This document shows positions 44,848 through 54,099 of a stretch of DNA of 64,000 nt, piece after piece. Made by a program: the position numbers and the translations under genes. The notes beneath the pieces are model-generated. The model searched no databases. It was not told the DNA's origin and worked only from the letters and a program-made list of their open reading frames with translations. This DNA is from Arthrobacter rhizosphaerae (GTDB taxonomy: Bacteria; Actinomycetota; Actinomycetes; Actinomycetales; Micrococcaceae): NCBI RefSeq assembly GCF_023062595.1, contig NZ_JALLAN010000015.1:62001-126000 (forward strand), given 5' to 3'. Within the stretch, counting starts at the first letter, position 1. Every line of letters starts with the position of its first letter.

Positions 44848-45849
44848 CTAGCTGCGGGCTGCGGAAGTTTCGCGCTGCACCAGGGCGGGCACAATGAGCC
44901 GGATCTCCACGGGCTTGTCCGAGTTGAGCCGGTCCATGACCATTTCGACGGCGGCACGTCCAATGTCATGGGCCGGTATGGAAACGGCCGTCCACGGATG
45001 CGCGGAGGCCATGGCCGCGTCTTCGGGAGCAATGGCAACAACCGAGATGTCCTTCGGGATCTGCAGCCCGCGCAGAGCGAGGGCTTCCCGCAGCAGGGGG
45101 AGCAGTCCTTCATTGTGGACCACCAGGGCCGTAGCCGGCTCCTGGGCCGAGAGGATGGCGTCCAGGGCGACGGCCAGGGCAACGGAGGTGGGTTCGCAGG
45201 CCCTCAGGGCAGCGGTGATGCCGGCAGCTTCGCAGGCATCCTCAAAGCCTTTGCGGGCACGGTCGGCATAAGTGGCGTGACGCTCCAGGGAGGCCTGTGG
45301 GGAGCCGATGAAGCCAATGCTCCTGTGGCCGAGTTCGGTCAGGTGCCGTACGGCGGTACGGGAGGCGGCTGCAAAATCGAAATCCACGCAGCTCAGGCCC
45401 TGCGGATCGTCCGGGAATCCGATCAGGACAGCAGGCTTCCGGAGCTTCGCAAGCTGGGGGATCCGGGTATCGCGCGCTTCGATATCCATCATGAGCAGCC
45501 CGTCAACGATGGACTGGGAAGTCACGCGGTGGATGCCATCGGCGTCGTCCTGGGTCAGGAGCAGAACGTCCTGGTTGTAATCTCTGGCAGTGGTCACAAC
45601 GCCCGCCACGAACTGCATGATCACGCTGACGTTGACGTCCGCCCGCAGGGGGACCATCAGGCCAAGGACGTTGGACCTGCTGGAGGCAAGGGACCTGGCG
45701 CCGGAGTGCGGGCTGTAGTCCAGCTTCCTGATGGCGGCGAGGACCTGTTCCCGCGTTTCCTCGGAGATAGTCCGTTTGCCGCTCAGCACGTAGGACACGG
45801 TGCTGGTGGATACCCCGGCAGCCCTGGCGACGTCATTCATGGTGGCCAT
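44848..45849 (-). CDS. LacI-family regulator of the oligosaccharide locus
   Basis: A 333-residue LacI protein. The HTH is MNDVARAAGVSTSTVSYVLSG, followed by a hinge with RSLASSRSNVLGLMVPL and the sensor domain. It sits between the importer and the GH42-GH31 genes and is divergent from GH42. It is the best candidate for binding the ATCGAA-N4-TTCGAT sites in front of the importer and GH42 genes. GGGAG lies ~7 nt before the ATG ending at 45849. The effector is probably an imported oligosaccharide. Confidence 0.88.
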   Translation of the reverse strand: MATMNDVARAAGVSTSTVSYVLSGKRTISEETREQVLAAIRKLDYSPHSGARSLASSRSNVLGLMVPLRADVNVSVIMQFVAGVVTTARDYNQDVLLLTQDDADGIHRVTSQSIVDGLLMMDIEARDTRIPQLAKLRKPAVLIGFPDDPQGLSCVDFDFAAASRTAVRHLTELGHRSIGFIGSPQASLERHATYADRARKGFEDACEAAGITAALRACEPTSVALAVALDAILSAQEPATALVVHNEGLLPLLREALALRGLQIPKDISVVAIAPEDAAMASAHPWTAVSIPAHDIGRAAVEMVMDRLNSDKPVEIRLIVPALVQRETSAARS

Positions 45850-45984
45850 GGACCACTCCCTTCCTTTGCGCGTGGAACACCATCATAGCGACAAAATTGC
45901 ATTCAACGACGATTCCTTTCGATTGAATTCGACTGGCTCGTCCTGATCAGTCCGCACCAGAACGCCCATAACTGTCCAACCCTG

Positions 45985-46000
45985 ATTGAAGCGATTCGAT
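45985..46000. promoter_or_regulatory. LacI-type operator in front of the GH42 gene
   Basis: ATTGAA-GCGA-TTCGAT is a one-mismatch version of the inverted repeat at 41041-41056. It ends 3 nt before the GH42 ATG, so a bound repressor would cover the start codon. The same region is upstream of the divergent lacI gene, allowing autoregulation. Confidence 0.5.
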
Positions 46001-46003
46001 ACC

Positions 46004-48064
46004 ATGAACAACTTTGGCCCTTCTCCCATCTCCACGCCTAAGCGCGGCCTGGACTCCCTAACGGAGACATTGGGACTGATCCACGGCGCTGACTACAATC
46101 CCGAGCAGTGGCCGGTGGAAAGCTGGCCGGAGGATATCCGCCTGATGCAGCAGGCCGGCATCAACCTTGCCACGGTGGGGGTGTTCAGCTGGGCAACGCT
46201 TGAACCTACGGAAGGAGCCCGTAACTTCGGCTGGCTGGACCACGTCCTGGACCTGTTGCACGACGGTGGCATCAGGGTCTGCCTCGCTACCCCCACGGCA
46301 TCACCGCCGCCATGGTTGGGCCACGATTACCCGACGACGCTTCCGGTGGATGTGGACGGCCGCACCCTCTGGTACGGCTCGCGCAACCAGTTCAGCCCGT
46401 CGTCTGCCAGATACCGCCGCGCTGCGGCGGCCATCACGGAATCGTTGGCCGAAAGGTATGCTGACCACCCGGCCGTTGCCATGTGGCACGTGGGCAACGA
46501 GTTGGGGCAGATAAGTTACGACGACGAAAGCGCCCTTGCATTCCGCGCCTGGCTGATGCGGCGGTACGGATCGATGGAGGAGCTGAATCGCGCCTGGGGT
46601 ACCACCTTCTGGAGCCAGCGGTATGGCAGCTGGGACGAGATCATGCCGCCGCGACGCGCGCCTTACCTGGTCAATCCCAGCCAAACCCTGGACTTCCAGC
46701 GATTCACGTCTGACCAGCTGCTGTCCCTCTACCGCGGGGAACGCGACATCATTCGCCGCTACGATCCCGCCAGCCCTATCACTACGAACCTGATGGGGTT
46801 CTTCCGCGGCGCCGACTACTTCTCCTTCGCCAAGGAAACGGATGTAGTGGCCAACGACTGGTACACCGACCCGTCCGATCCAACGTCCCATCGGCTGGGC
46901 TCGCTGACCCACGACCTGTGCCGGGGGCTCTCCAGTGGCGAACCGTGGCTTCTCATCGAATCCGCAACCTCGGCGGTGAACTGGCGCGAACACAACGTTG
47001 CCAAGGAACCGGGGGAACTGCGGGTGGATGCCTTGTCGGCCATAGCGCGCGGTGCAGACGGCGTCTGCTATTTCCAGTTCCGCCAGTCCAGCTTCGGCGC
47101 TGAACGTTTCCACTCCGCCGTAGTGCCCCTGGCCGGTGAACATACGCGGGTGTTCCGTGAAGTGGCGGAGTTCGGCCAGGACCTGCAATCCTTGCGGCAG
47201 CTGGCCGGCACACCGTGCAAGGCGAAGATCGCGATGCTGTTTGACTGGGACAGTTGGTGGGCCGCCGAATCACCGGATACCCCCACCAGCCGGCTGGAAG
47301 TATTGCAGCAGATCCAGGCCTACTACGAGCCGCTTCTCCGCAGAGGGCTCGCCGTTGAAGTGGTTCATCCTTCCGCCGACCTGGGCAGGTTCGAGCTGGT
47401 CCTGGCGCCGAGCCTGTTCATACTCGGGCGGCAGAACGCCGAAGCCCTTGGTGCGTTTGTGCAGAGTGGCGGACACCTTGTGGTGGGCCCGTTCAGTGCG
47501 GTGGCCAACGAAAACGGACACCTCGTTCCCGGACGCTTCCCGGGAGTGCTGGCGGAACTTCTTGGCGTGGACGGTGAGGAGTGGTTGCCGCTCGAGTCCC
47601 CCGTGGGCGTTGAGTTTGGCAATGCTGTACTCGCAGAACAGGCTGAAGGATCCTGGTACGCCGGTATCTGGGCGGAGGACCTGGCACTCCGTGAGGAAAC
47701 CGCGGAGGCCGTGGCGCTCTTTGGCGAGGGACGCCTGAAAGGCAAGCCCGCCGTCGTGCGTAACCGCAAAGGCGAGGGAAGTGCCTGGTACGTCGGCGCG
47801 GACCTTCCCGCCGAGGCGCTGGATCTGGTTCTTGCTGCAGCCCTCGACGCAGCGGGCATCGCGTCCCCGCTGGCCGCACCGCTTCCGGAACCGGTGGAAG
47901 CGGCCAGCCGCGGCGGCCACCTGTTCCTGCTCAATCATTCGAACCTGCCGCAGGCGGTCAGGCTCGGCTGGGCGTCCGTGGACCTGCTCACCGGCGCGGA
48001 GCACGGCCAGGACCTGACCTTGCCGCCTTTCGGGGCACTTGTACTCAAAGAACTAGGGAAATAG
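46004..48064 (+). CDS. GH42 beta-galactosidase
   Basis: A 686-residue GH42 enzyme. The N-terminal GADYNPEQWP motif, acid/base E166 (VGNELG) and nucleophile E319 (LLIES) are visible, with the trimerisation and C-terminal domains of normal length. It removes terminal beta-galactose from short oligosaccharides in the cytoplasm (no signal peptide). I use the ATG at 46004; an in-frame TTG at 45986 lies inside the operator. Neither has a Shine-Dalgarno sequence, so a leaderless or near-leaderless message is possible. GH31 follows after 9 nt. In this locus its likely target is the galactose side-chain residue of xyloglucan fragments (inference). Confidence 0.92.
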   Translation: MNNFGPSPISTPKRGLDSLTETLGLIHGADYNPEQWPVESWPEDIRLMQQAGINLATVGVFSWATLEPTEGARNFGWLDHVLDLLHDGGIRVCLATPTASPPPWLGHDYPTTLPVDVDGRTLWYGSRNQFSPSSARYRRAAAAITESLAERYADHPAVAMWHVGNELGQISYDDESALAFRAWLMRRYGSMEELNRAWGTTFWSQRYGSWDEIMPPRRAPYLVNPSQTLDFQRFTSDQLLSLYRGERDIIRRYDPASPITTNLMGFFRGADYFSFAKETDVVANDWYTDPSDPTSHRLGSLTHDLCRGLSSGEPWLLIESATSAVNWREHNVAKEPGELRVDALSAIARGADGVCYFQFRQSSFGAERFHSAVVPLAGEHTRVFREVAEFGQDLQSLRQLAGTPCKAKIAMLFDWDSWWAAESPDTPTSRLEVLQQIQAYYEPLLRRGLAVEVVHPSADLGRFELVLAPSLFILGRQNAEALGAFVQSGGHLVVGPFSAVANENGHLVPGRFPGVLAELLGVDGEEWLPLESPVGVEFGNAVLAEQAEGSWYAGIWAEDLALREETAEAVALFGEGRLKGKPAVVRNRKGEGSAWYVGADLPAEALDLVLAAALDAAGIASPLAAPLPEPVEAASRGGHLFLLNHSNLPQAVRLGWASVDLLTGAEHGQDLTLPPFGALVLKELGK

Positions 48065-48073
48065 AGGAACAGC

Positions 48074-50266
48074 ATGAAATTCACGGACGGCTACTGGCTC
48101 TACCGTAAGGGCCTGTCCGCACTACATCCGCGGGACGTGTCGGATGTGGAAGCGTCGCAGGACAAGCTGACGGTCTATGCCCCTACCAGGAGGATCGCAG
48201 ACCGCGGCGATGCACTGAACTGCCCCCAGCTGACCATCACCTTCGAATCGCCCCTTCCGGATGTCATTGGCGTGACCATTGAGCATTTCCAGGGCGCCGT
48301 GGACAGCGGCCCGCACTTCGAGCTGAAGGAAGGCACAGCGGACGTCAGCATCGGGAACGACGCCGGCACATCCACCTTCACTTCCGGCGGCCTGACCGCC
48401 CGCATCAACACAGCGGGCGACTGGAACGTTGACTTCCTGGGTGAGGGCCGGCTGCTGACCAGCTCGGTGCCCCGCAGCATCGGTGTGATCACCGACCAGG
48501 ACGGGAAGCACTTTGTCCACGAACAGCTGACGCTCGGCGTGGGCACCAATGTCTACGGCCTGGGCGAGCGGTTCGGGCCGCTGGTCAAGAACGGACAGTC
48601 GATCGACATCTGGAATGAGGACGGCGGCACGTCCAGCGAGCTCGCCTACAAGAACGTGCCGTTCTTCATCACCAACGCGGGCTACGGCGTTTTCGTGAAC
48701 CACCCGGAGCGGGTGTCCTTCGAAATCGGCTCCGAAGTGGTGTCACGGACGCAGTTCAGCGTTGAGGGGCAGAAGCTCCAGTATTTTGTGATCCACGGAC
48801 CGACGCCCAAGGAGATTCTGCGCCGTTACACCGAGCTGACCGGCAGGCCCGCCAAGGTGCCTGCTTGGTCCTATGGGCTATGGCTCTCCACCTCCTTCAC
48901 CACGGACTACGACGAGAAGACGGTGATGTCCTTCATTGACGGGATGGCCGAGCGCAAGCTTCCGCTGTCCGTATTCCACTTCGACTGCCACTGGATGCGT
49001 GCCTTCCACTGGAGCGACTTCATCTGGGACCCTGCCACCTTTCCTGACCCCGAGGGCATGCTCCGGCGGCTCCACGAGCGCGGACTCAAGGTGTGCGTGT
49101 GGATCAACCCGTATATAGCTCAGCGCTCGCACCTGTTCCGTGAAGGCGCGGAGCTGGGCTATCTCGTGAAGAGGACGGACGGCTCGGTCTGGCAATGGGA
49201 CATGTGGCAGGCAGGCATGGGCCTGGTGGACTTCACCAATCCGGATGCCGTCACCTGGTACCAGGACAAGCTGCGGACTTTGCTGAACCAGGGCGTGGAT
49301 TCCTTCAAAACGGACTTCGGTGAGCGCATTCCCACAGACGTGGCATGGCATGATGGCTCCGATCCGCAGCGGATGCACAACTACTATGCGCAGCTCTACA
49401 ACCGGGCGGTTTTTGACCTGCTCACCAAGGAGCTGGGCGAAGGCCAGGCTGTGCTGTTCGCCCGCTCTGCAACCGCGGGCGGACAGCAGCTTCCGGTCCA
49501 CTGGGGCGGGGACTGCGAGTCCACCTTCTCCGCGATGTCCGAATCCCTCCGCGGCGGCCTGTCCCTCGCGTCCTCGGGATTCGCCTTCTGGAGCCATGAC
49601 ATCGGCGGGTTCGAAGGAACGCCTGACCCGGAGCTCTTCAAGCGCTGGATCGCGTTCGGCCTGTTGTCGTCCCATTCACGGCTGCATGGTTCAGCCTCCT
49701 ACCGGGTGCCATGGTTGGTGGACGACGAATCGAGCGACGTGTTGCGCCACTTCACCGGGCTCAAGATGCGGCTCATGCCGTACCTGCTATCGGCAGCCGA
49801 GGACGCCCACCAGACGGGGACTCCGCTGATGCGGCCCATGTTCCTGGAGTTCCCGGACGATCCCGCGTGCGCCCACCTAGACCGGCAGTACATGCTCGGG
49901 TCTGAGCTGCTGGTGGCGCCGGTCATGGCTAGTGGCGGCTCAGTGGACTTCTATCTGCCGGAGGGAACCTGGACGCATCTGGAAAGCGGCGAGCAGTTGT
50001 CCGGACAGCGCTGGCACCACAAGGCCTTCTCACTGATGGAGGCCGCCCTGTACGTCCGCCAAGGTGCAATCCTGCCACTGGGAACGGTCAGCGATAGACC
50101 GGAATATGACTGGGTCAACGAGCTGGAGTTCAAGGCCTTCGCCGCGGTCGACGGCCATAGCAGGTCTGTCACAGTTCCGAAGGCAGACGGCGGTTTCGCC
50201 TGCTTTGAGGTGACAGTGGAAGGCGGCCGGGCGGTCGCCGTCGCGGATTCCGGAGCCAAGGCATGA
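48074..50266 (+). CDS. GH31 alpha-xylosidase (YicI-like)
   Basis: A 730-residue GH31 enzyme. The nucleophile is D414 in FKTDFGERIP and the acid/base D480 in HWGGDCESTF, within two residues of E. coli YicI (D416, D482). The KTDFGE context and the FDCHWMR stretch are typical of alpha-xylosidases rather than alpha-glucosidases. It releases xylose from isoprimeverose-type ends of xyloglucan oligosaccharides. GAGGAA lies 5 nt before the ATG. Its end overlaps the next gene by 4 nt (ATGA), giving coupled synthesis. Confidence 0.9.
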   Translation: MKFTDGYWLYRKGLSALHPRDVSDVEASQDKLTVYAPTRRIADRGDALNCPQLTITFESPLPDVIGVTIEHFQGAVDSGPHFELKEGTADVSIGNDAGTSTFTSGGLTARINTAGDWNVDFLGEGRLLTSSVPRSIGVITDQDGKHFVHEQLTLGVGTNVYGLGERFGPLVKNGQSIDIWNEDGGTSSELAYKNVPFFITNAGYGVFVNHPERVSFEIGSEVVSRTQFSVEGQKLQYFVIHGPTPKEILRRYTELTGRPAKVPAWSYGLWLSTSFTTDYDEKTVMSFIDGMAERKLPLSVFHFDCHWMRAFHWSDFIWDPATFPDPEGMLRRLHERGLKVCVWINPYIAQRSHLFREGAELGYLVKRTDGSVWQWDMWQAGMGLVDFTNPDAVTWYQDKLRTLLNQGVDSFKTDFGERIPTDVAWHDGSDPQRMHNYYAQLYNRAVFDLLTKELGEGQAVLFARSATAGGQQLPVHWGGDCESTFSAMSESLRGGLSLASSGFAFWSHDIGGFEGTPDPELFKRWIAFGLLSSHSRLHGSASYRVPWLVDDESSDVLRHFTGLKMRLMPYLLSAAEDAHQTGTPLMRPMFLEFPDDPACAHLDRQYMLGSELLVAPVMASGGSVDFYLPEGTWTHLESGEQLSGQRWHHKAFSLMEAALYVRQGAILPLGTVSDRPEYDWVNELEFKAFAAVDGHSRSVTVPKADGGFACFEVTVEGGRAVAVADSGAKA

Positions 50267-52284
50267 ACACGAGCCCAACGGAGACCATCAGGTGGGGCAT
50301 CCTCGGCCCGGGACACATCGCCAGGCAATTCGCAAAGCAACTTCCGTCCAGCCAGACGGGGGAGCTTGTAGCGATCGGCAGTTCTGACCTGACCCGCGCC
50401 AAGGACTTCGCAGTGGAAGCCGGTGTCCCGCACGCCATCACCGGCACGTACGAAGAGGTGCTGTCGAACCCGGACGTTGACGCTGTCTACGTGTCAACCG
50501 TGAACACCAGTCACGCGAAGCTCGTGCTGGCCGCCGTGCACGCAGGCAAGCATGTGCTGTGTGAGAAACCGCTCGCGCCGAATCATGGAAGCGTTATGGC
50601 TGTTGTCGATGCCGCGCGCACGGCAGGCGTCGTCCTCATCGAGGCCTACATGTACCGGTTCCATCCGCAGACAGCGAAGCTCCTCGAGCTCATCGGCAAC
50701 GGAGCGATCGGGCAGGTGCAGCACGTCGACGCCAGCTTCTGCTTCGAGGTGCCCGAGAAAAAGGGACGGTTGTTCGACGCGAACCTTGCCGGTGGAGGCA
50801 TTCTCGACGTCGGTGGCTATCCAGTGTCGATGGCGCGCGCCGTGGCAGGCGCAGCTTCCGGGAAATCCTTCGTGGAACCCAACGATTTGCGGGCGGCCGG
50901 ATATGTCGGCAGCACAGGGGTTGATGAGTGGGCCGTTGCGCACTTGACCTTTCCCTCAAACCTCACTGCGACACTGCGTGCGGGCATTCGCATCCAGAAT
51001 CCTGAAGAGGTGACTGTCACAGGTTCGGAGGGCACCCTGTTCCTCTCTGATCCGTGGACAATTCACGACCGGCAGGAGTTGGTACTTCGGCGCGTGGGGG
51101 AGCAGCCGCAGAAGTTCACGTTCGCTTCGGACAACCCGGCCAACCAGTCCTACGCTCTGGAGGCCGATGCGCTCGCAAAAGCGGTCGGAACCGGCCAAGA
51201 GTCCCGTGAGATGTCCCTTGACGACACGTTGGGAACCTCCGCTGTGCTGGACCGCTGGCGGGAGCAGGTCGGTGTGCGGTTCCCGTTCGAAGCCGATGAG
51301 GCCAACATTCCCACCGTCTCTGGCCTGCCGTTGGCCGTCCTGCCCGACGCACCTATGCGCTATGCCCGGATTCCAGGGTTGGACAAACCCGTCTCCAGAC
51401 TTGTTATGGGCTGCGACAACCAGCCGGACCTGGCACACGCTTCGTCACTCTTTGACGCGTTCTGGTCGGCGGGTGGTAACACATTCGATACTGCATGGCT
51501 GTACGGCACTGACGGTGAACACGAGAAGCGGTTCGGGAGATGGCTCGCCAACCGCGGGGTTCGCGAAGATGCGGTGGTCATTGTGAAAGGGGCCCACACA
51601 CCGCACTGCGATCCTGATTCCTTATCCCGGCAACTGCTGGAATCCCTGGACCGGCAGGGACTCGAATATGCCGACGTCTACCTCATGCACCGTGACAATC
51701 CTGACATCCCGGTTGGTGAGTTTGTTGATGTACTGGACGAGCACGCCGGCGCGGGGCGCATAACGGCATTTGGCGGTTCGAACTGGACATTGGACCGGTT
51801 TGATGAAGCCAATGCCTGGGCGGCAACGAACGGCAGGCGGCCCCTCACGGTACTGAGCAATTACTTCGGCCTGGCGGAGGCCTACGATGTCCCCTGGGCT
51901 GGATGTCGGACTGCTACCGACCCGGAGTCAAAACGTTGGCTCACGGAAGGCGACGTAGCGCTCCTACCGTGGTCTTCACAGGCCCGCGGGTTTTTCGCCC
52001 GCGCGAATCCTGACGACCTCAGTGACTCAGATCTCGTACGTTGCTTCTACGGCGATGCGAACTTTGAGCGGAAGCGCCGCGCTGAACAGTTGGCAACAGA
52101 ATTCGGAGTGCCGGCTACCGCTGTGGCATTGGCCTACGTGCTGGCCCAGCAATTCCCAACCTTTGCATTGGTCGGGCCACGGTCAATCGCAGAGTATCGC
52201 GCCACGATGATGGGTCTCGGCATTGAACTAAATGAGGAGCAGACATCGTGGCTGGATCTCCGCAACGGCCAGAACAGCTTTTAG
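50263..52284 (+). CDS. Fusion of a Gfo/Idh/MocA dehydrogenase and an aldo/keto reductase
   Basis: A 673-residue single frame with two oxidoreductases. Residues ~1-345 are a Gfo/Idh/MocA domain: the Rossmann motif WGILGPGHIARQFA, the EKPL motif and the GGGILDVGGYP segment. Residues ~365-673 are an aldo/keto reductase with the full tetrad D409, Y414, K442 and H476 (FDTAWLY, VKGAH, LMHRD). Both halves look intact and use NAD(P)(H), so substrate passing or cofactor recycling between them is conceivable. It sits between GH31 and GH51, overlapping GH31 by 4 nt, so its substrate is probably a sugar released by these enzymes, such as xylose, galactose or arabinose. I know of no characterised protein with this layout. 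Confidence 0.88.
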   Translation: MNTSPTETIRWGILGPGHIARQFAKQLPSSQTGELVAIGSSDLTRAKDFAVEAGVPHAITGTYEEVLSNPDVDAVYVSTVNTSHAKLVLAAVHAGKHVLCEKPLAPNHGSVMAVVDAARTAGVVLIEAYMYRFHPQTAKLLELIGNGAIGQVQHVDASFCFEVPEKKGRLFDANLAGGGILDVGGYPVSMARAVAGAASGKSFVEPNDLRAAGYVGSTGVDEWAVAHLTFPSNLTATLRAGIRIQNPEEVTVTGSEGTLFLSDPWTIHDRQELVLRRVGEQPQKFTFASDNPANQSYALEADALAKAVGTGQESREMSLDDTLGTSAVLDRWREQVGVRFPFEADEANIPTVSGLPLAVLPDAPMRYARIPGLDKPVSRLVMGCDNQPDLAHASSLFDAFWSAGGNTFDTAWLYGTDGEHEKRFGRWLANRGVREDAVVIVKGAHTPHCDPDSLSRQLLESLDRQGLEYADVYLMHRDNPDIPVGEFVDVLDEHAGAGRITAFGGSNWTLDRFDEANAWAATNGRRPLTVLSNYFGLAEAYDVPWAGCRTATDPESKRWLTEGDVALLPWSSQARGFFARANPDDLSDSDLVRCFYGDANFERKRRAEQLATEFGVPATAVALAYVLAQQFPTFALVGPRSIAEYRATMMGLGIELNEEQTSWLDLRNGQNSF

Positions 52285-52366
52285 CAACGCTCGTGGCCCC
52301 CTCCCGGCTCATCGTCCGGCAAACCAACCAGCTGAATCTACTCATAGACTTTGGAGAATCTTGAAC

Positions 52367-53968
52367 ATGGCATCTTCCCCCCGCCTCATCGTCAATCTGG
52401 ACATCGCAGGTCCCACCATCAGCCGCCACGTCTACGGTCATTTCGCTGAACATCTGGGCCGTTGTATCTATGGCGGTTTCTGGGTGGGGGAGGAGAGCGA
52501 GATCCCCAACACCCGGGGCATCCGCAATGACGTTGTGGAAGCTCTGCGCGAGCTGCGCATCCCCAATCTGCGGTGGCCGGGCGGCTGCTTCGCTGACGAA
52601 TACCACTGGTCTGACGGCGTCGGCCCTCGTGAGCAGCGTCCGCGTATGGTCAATTCCCACTGGGGCGATGTTGTGGAGGACAACTCCTTCGGCACTCATG
52701 AGTTCATGGACCTCTGCGAGATGCTCGGCGCGGACGCCTACGTCAACGGCAATGTAGGCTCGGGGACCGTCCGGGAGATGAGTGAGTGGATGGAGTACCT
52801 CACACGTGGGGACGATTCCCCCATGGCCGCTCTACGCCGGGCGAATGGCCGGGACGAGCCTTGGAAGGTTCCCTTCTTCGGCATCGGCAACGAGCCCTGG
52901 GGGTGCGGCGGTAACATGCGTGCCGATGCCTATGCCGATCTGGCCCGCCAGTACAGCACCTATGTGCGGAATCATAACGGCAACGAGGTATACCGGATCG
53001 CTGCCGGTGCCAGCGACGAAGACGTAGCTTGGACCAAAGCCCTCATGGAGGCACTGCCTGACAAAGGCAACTCCAGCCGCAAGAGTTCGCCTTACCAAGG
53101 CATCTCCCTGCACTTCTACACGATGTCCGGTCACTGGGATGCCAAGGGTTCGGCAACCGCGTTCAGCAAGGAGGAGTACTGGAAGACCATCAAGTCCGCC
53201 CAGCACATCGAGACCCTCCTGTCCATGCACTCCACCATGATGGATGTCTATGACCCGCACAAGGCCGTGGGCCTGGTCCTCGACGAGTGGGGCACCTGGT
53301 GGGATGTTGAGCCTGGCACCAATCCCGGCTTCCTGTACCAGCAGAACACTGTCCGTGATGCCCTGGTTGCTGCCATCCACTTCGACTCCTTTCACCGGCA
53401 CGCGGACCGCCTGGTCATGGCGAACATCGCCCAAACTGTCAACGTCCTGCAGGCCATGCTGCTCACCGATCAGGAGAGCGGCGCCCTGGTCAAGACCCCC
53501 ACCTTCCACGTCTTCGCCATGAACGCAGGGCACCAGGACGCCGCAGTGCTGCACACGCACCTGGACTTTGACACTTCGCATGAGCTGGACGCCGACCGGC
53601 TCCCCACCTTCACAGCATCCGCCAGCACCAAGGACGGTCAGGTGCTCATCTCCGTGGCCAATCTGGAGCTAGAGGGCGAGAGCGAGGTGGTCCTGGACCT
53701 GCGCGGCGGCCGGTTGGAGCAAGTGGAGGCACTGGTGCTCGGCGGCGACAGCGTCGCCTCGTTCAACTCTCCCGCGCACCCCTACGCCGTCGCGCCCCGT
53801 CCCCTCGCCGTGAAAGAGCGTGACGACCAACTGGTGCTCCGCCTGCCGGCGCACTCCTTCGCGACCGTTCGCGGCACGCTGGCCGGGCACGCCCCCGAGG
53901 CCGCCGCCGCTGCCGCCGCGGTGATCACCACTCCCACCACGGGTAGCAAACCCTGCCTCAATTGCTGA
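52367..53968 (+). CDS. GH51 alpha-L-arabinofuranosidase
   Basis: A 533-residue GH51 enzyme. Acid/base E176 in GIGNEPWG and nucleophile E307 in VLDEWGTWW are visible, with the beta-sandwich C-terminal domain. The last ~35 residues are an Ala/Thr-rich extension ending KPCLNC. It removes arabinofuranose from arabinan, arabinoxylan or arabinoxyloglucan fragments; no signal peptide, so intracellular. I start it at the ATG at 52367 with GGAG ~11 nt upstream. It closes the hemicellulose operon 82 nt after the fusion gene. Confidence 0.92.
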   Translation: MASSPRLIVNLDIAGPTISRHVYGHFAEHLGRCIYGGFWVGEESEIPNTRGIRNDVVEALRELRIPNLRWPGGCFADEYHWSDGVGPREQRPRMVNSHWGDVVEDNSFGTHEFMDLCEMLGADAYVNGNVGSGTVREMSEWMEYLTRGDDSPMAALRRANGRDEPWKVPFFGIGNEPWGCGGNMRADAYADLARQYSTYVRNHNGNEVYRIAAGASDEDVAWTKALMEALPDKGNSSRKSSPYQGISLHFYTMSGHWDAKGSATAFSKEEYWKTIKSAQHIETLLSMHSTMMDVYDPHKAVGLVLDEWGTWWDVEPGTNPGFLYQQNTVRDALVAAIHFDSFHRHADRLVMANIAQTVNVLQAMLLTDQESGALVKTPTFHVFAMNAGHQDAAVLHTHLDFDTSHELDADRLPTFTASASTKDGQVLISVANLELEGESEVVLDLRGGRLEQVEALVLGGDSVASFNSPAHPYAVAPRPLAVKERDDQLVLRLPAHSFATVRGTLAGHAPEAAAAAAAVITTPTTGSKPCLNC

Positions 53969-54099
53969 GCAGTCATACCCCCCAGGTGCCCTGTCGTGGG
54001 CATCGGGGTGGCGAAGGAGATTGCGGTCTACCGGTTCAACAACCACGAGGGCCGGCTCGTGGCTGGATTTACGCAGCTGAAGGGACCGCCGGGTGTGTG

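Noticed and set aside
44371..45888. 505-codon + strand frame over the end of the LplC permease gene and the lacI gene
   Set aside because: Both underlying genes have clear families; this frame has none and starts inside the permease gene.
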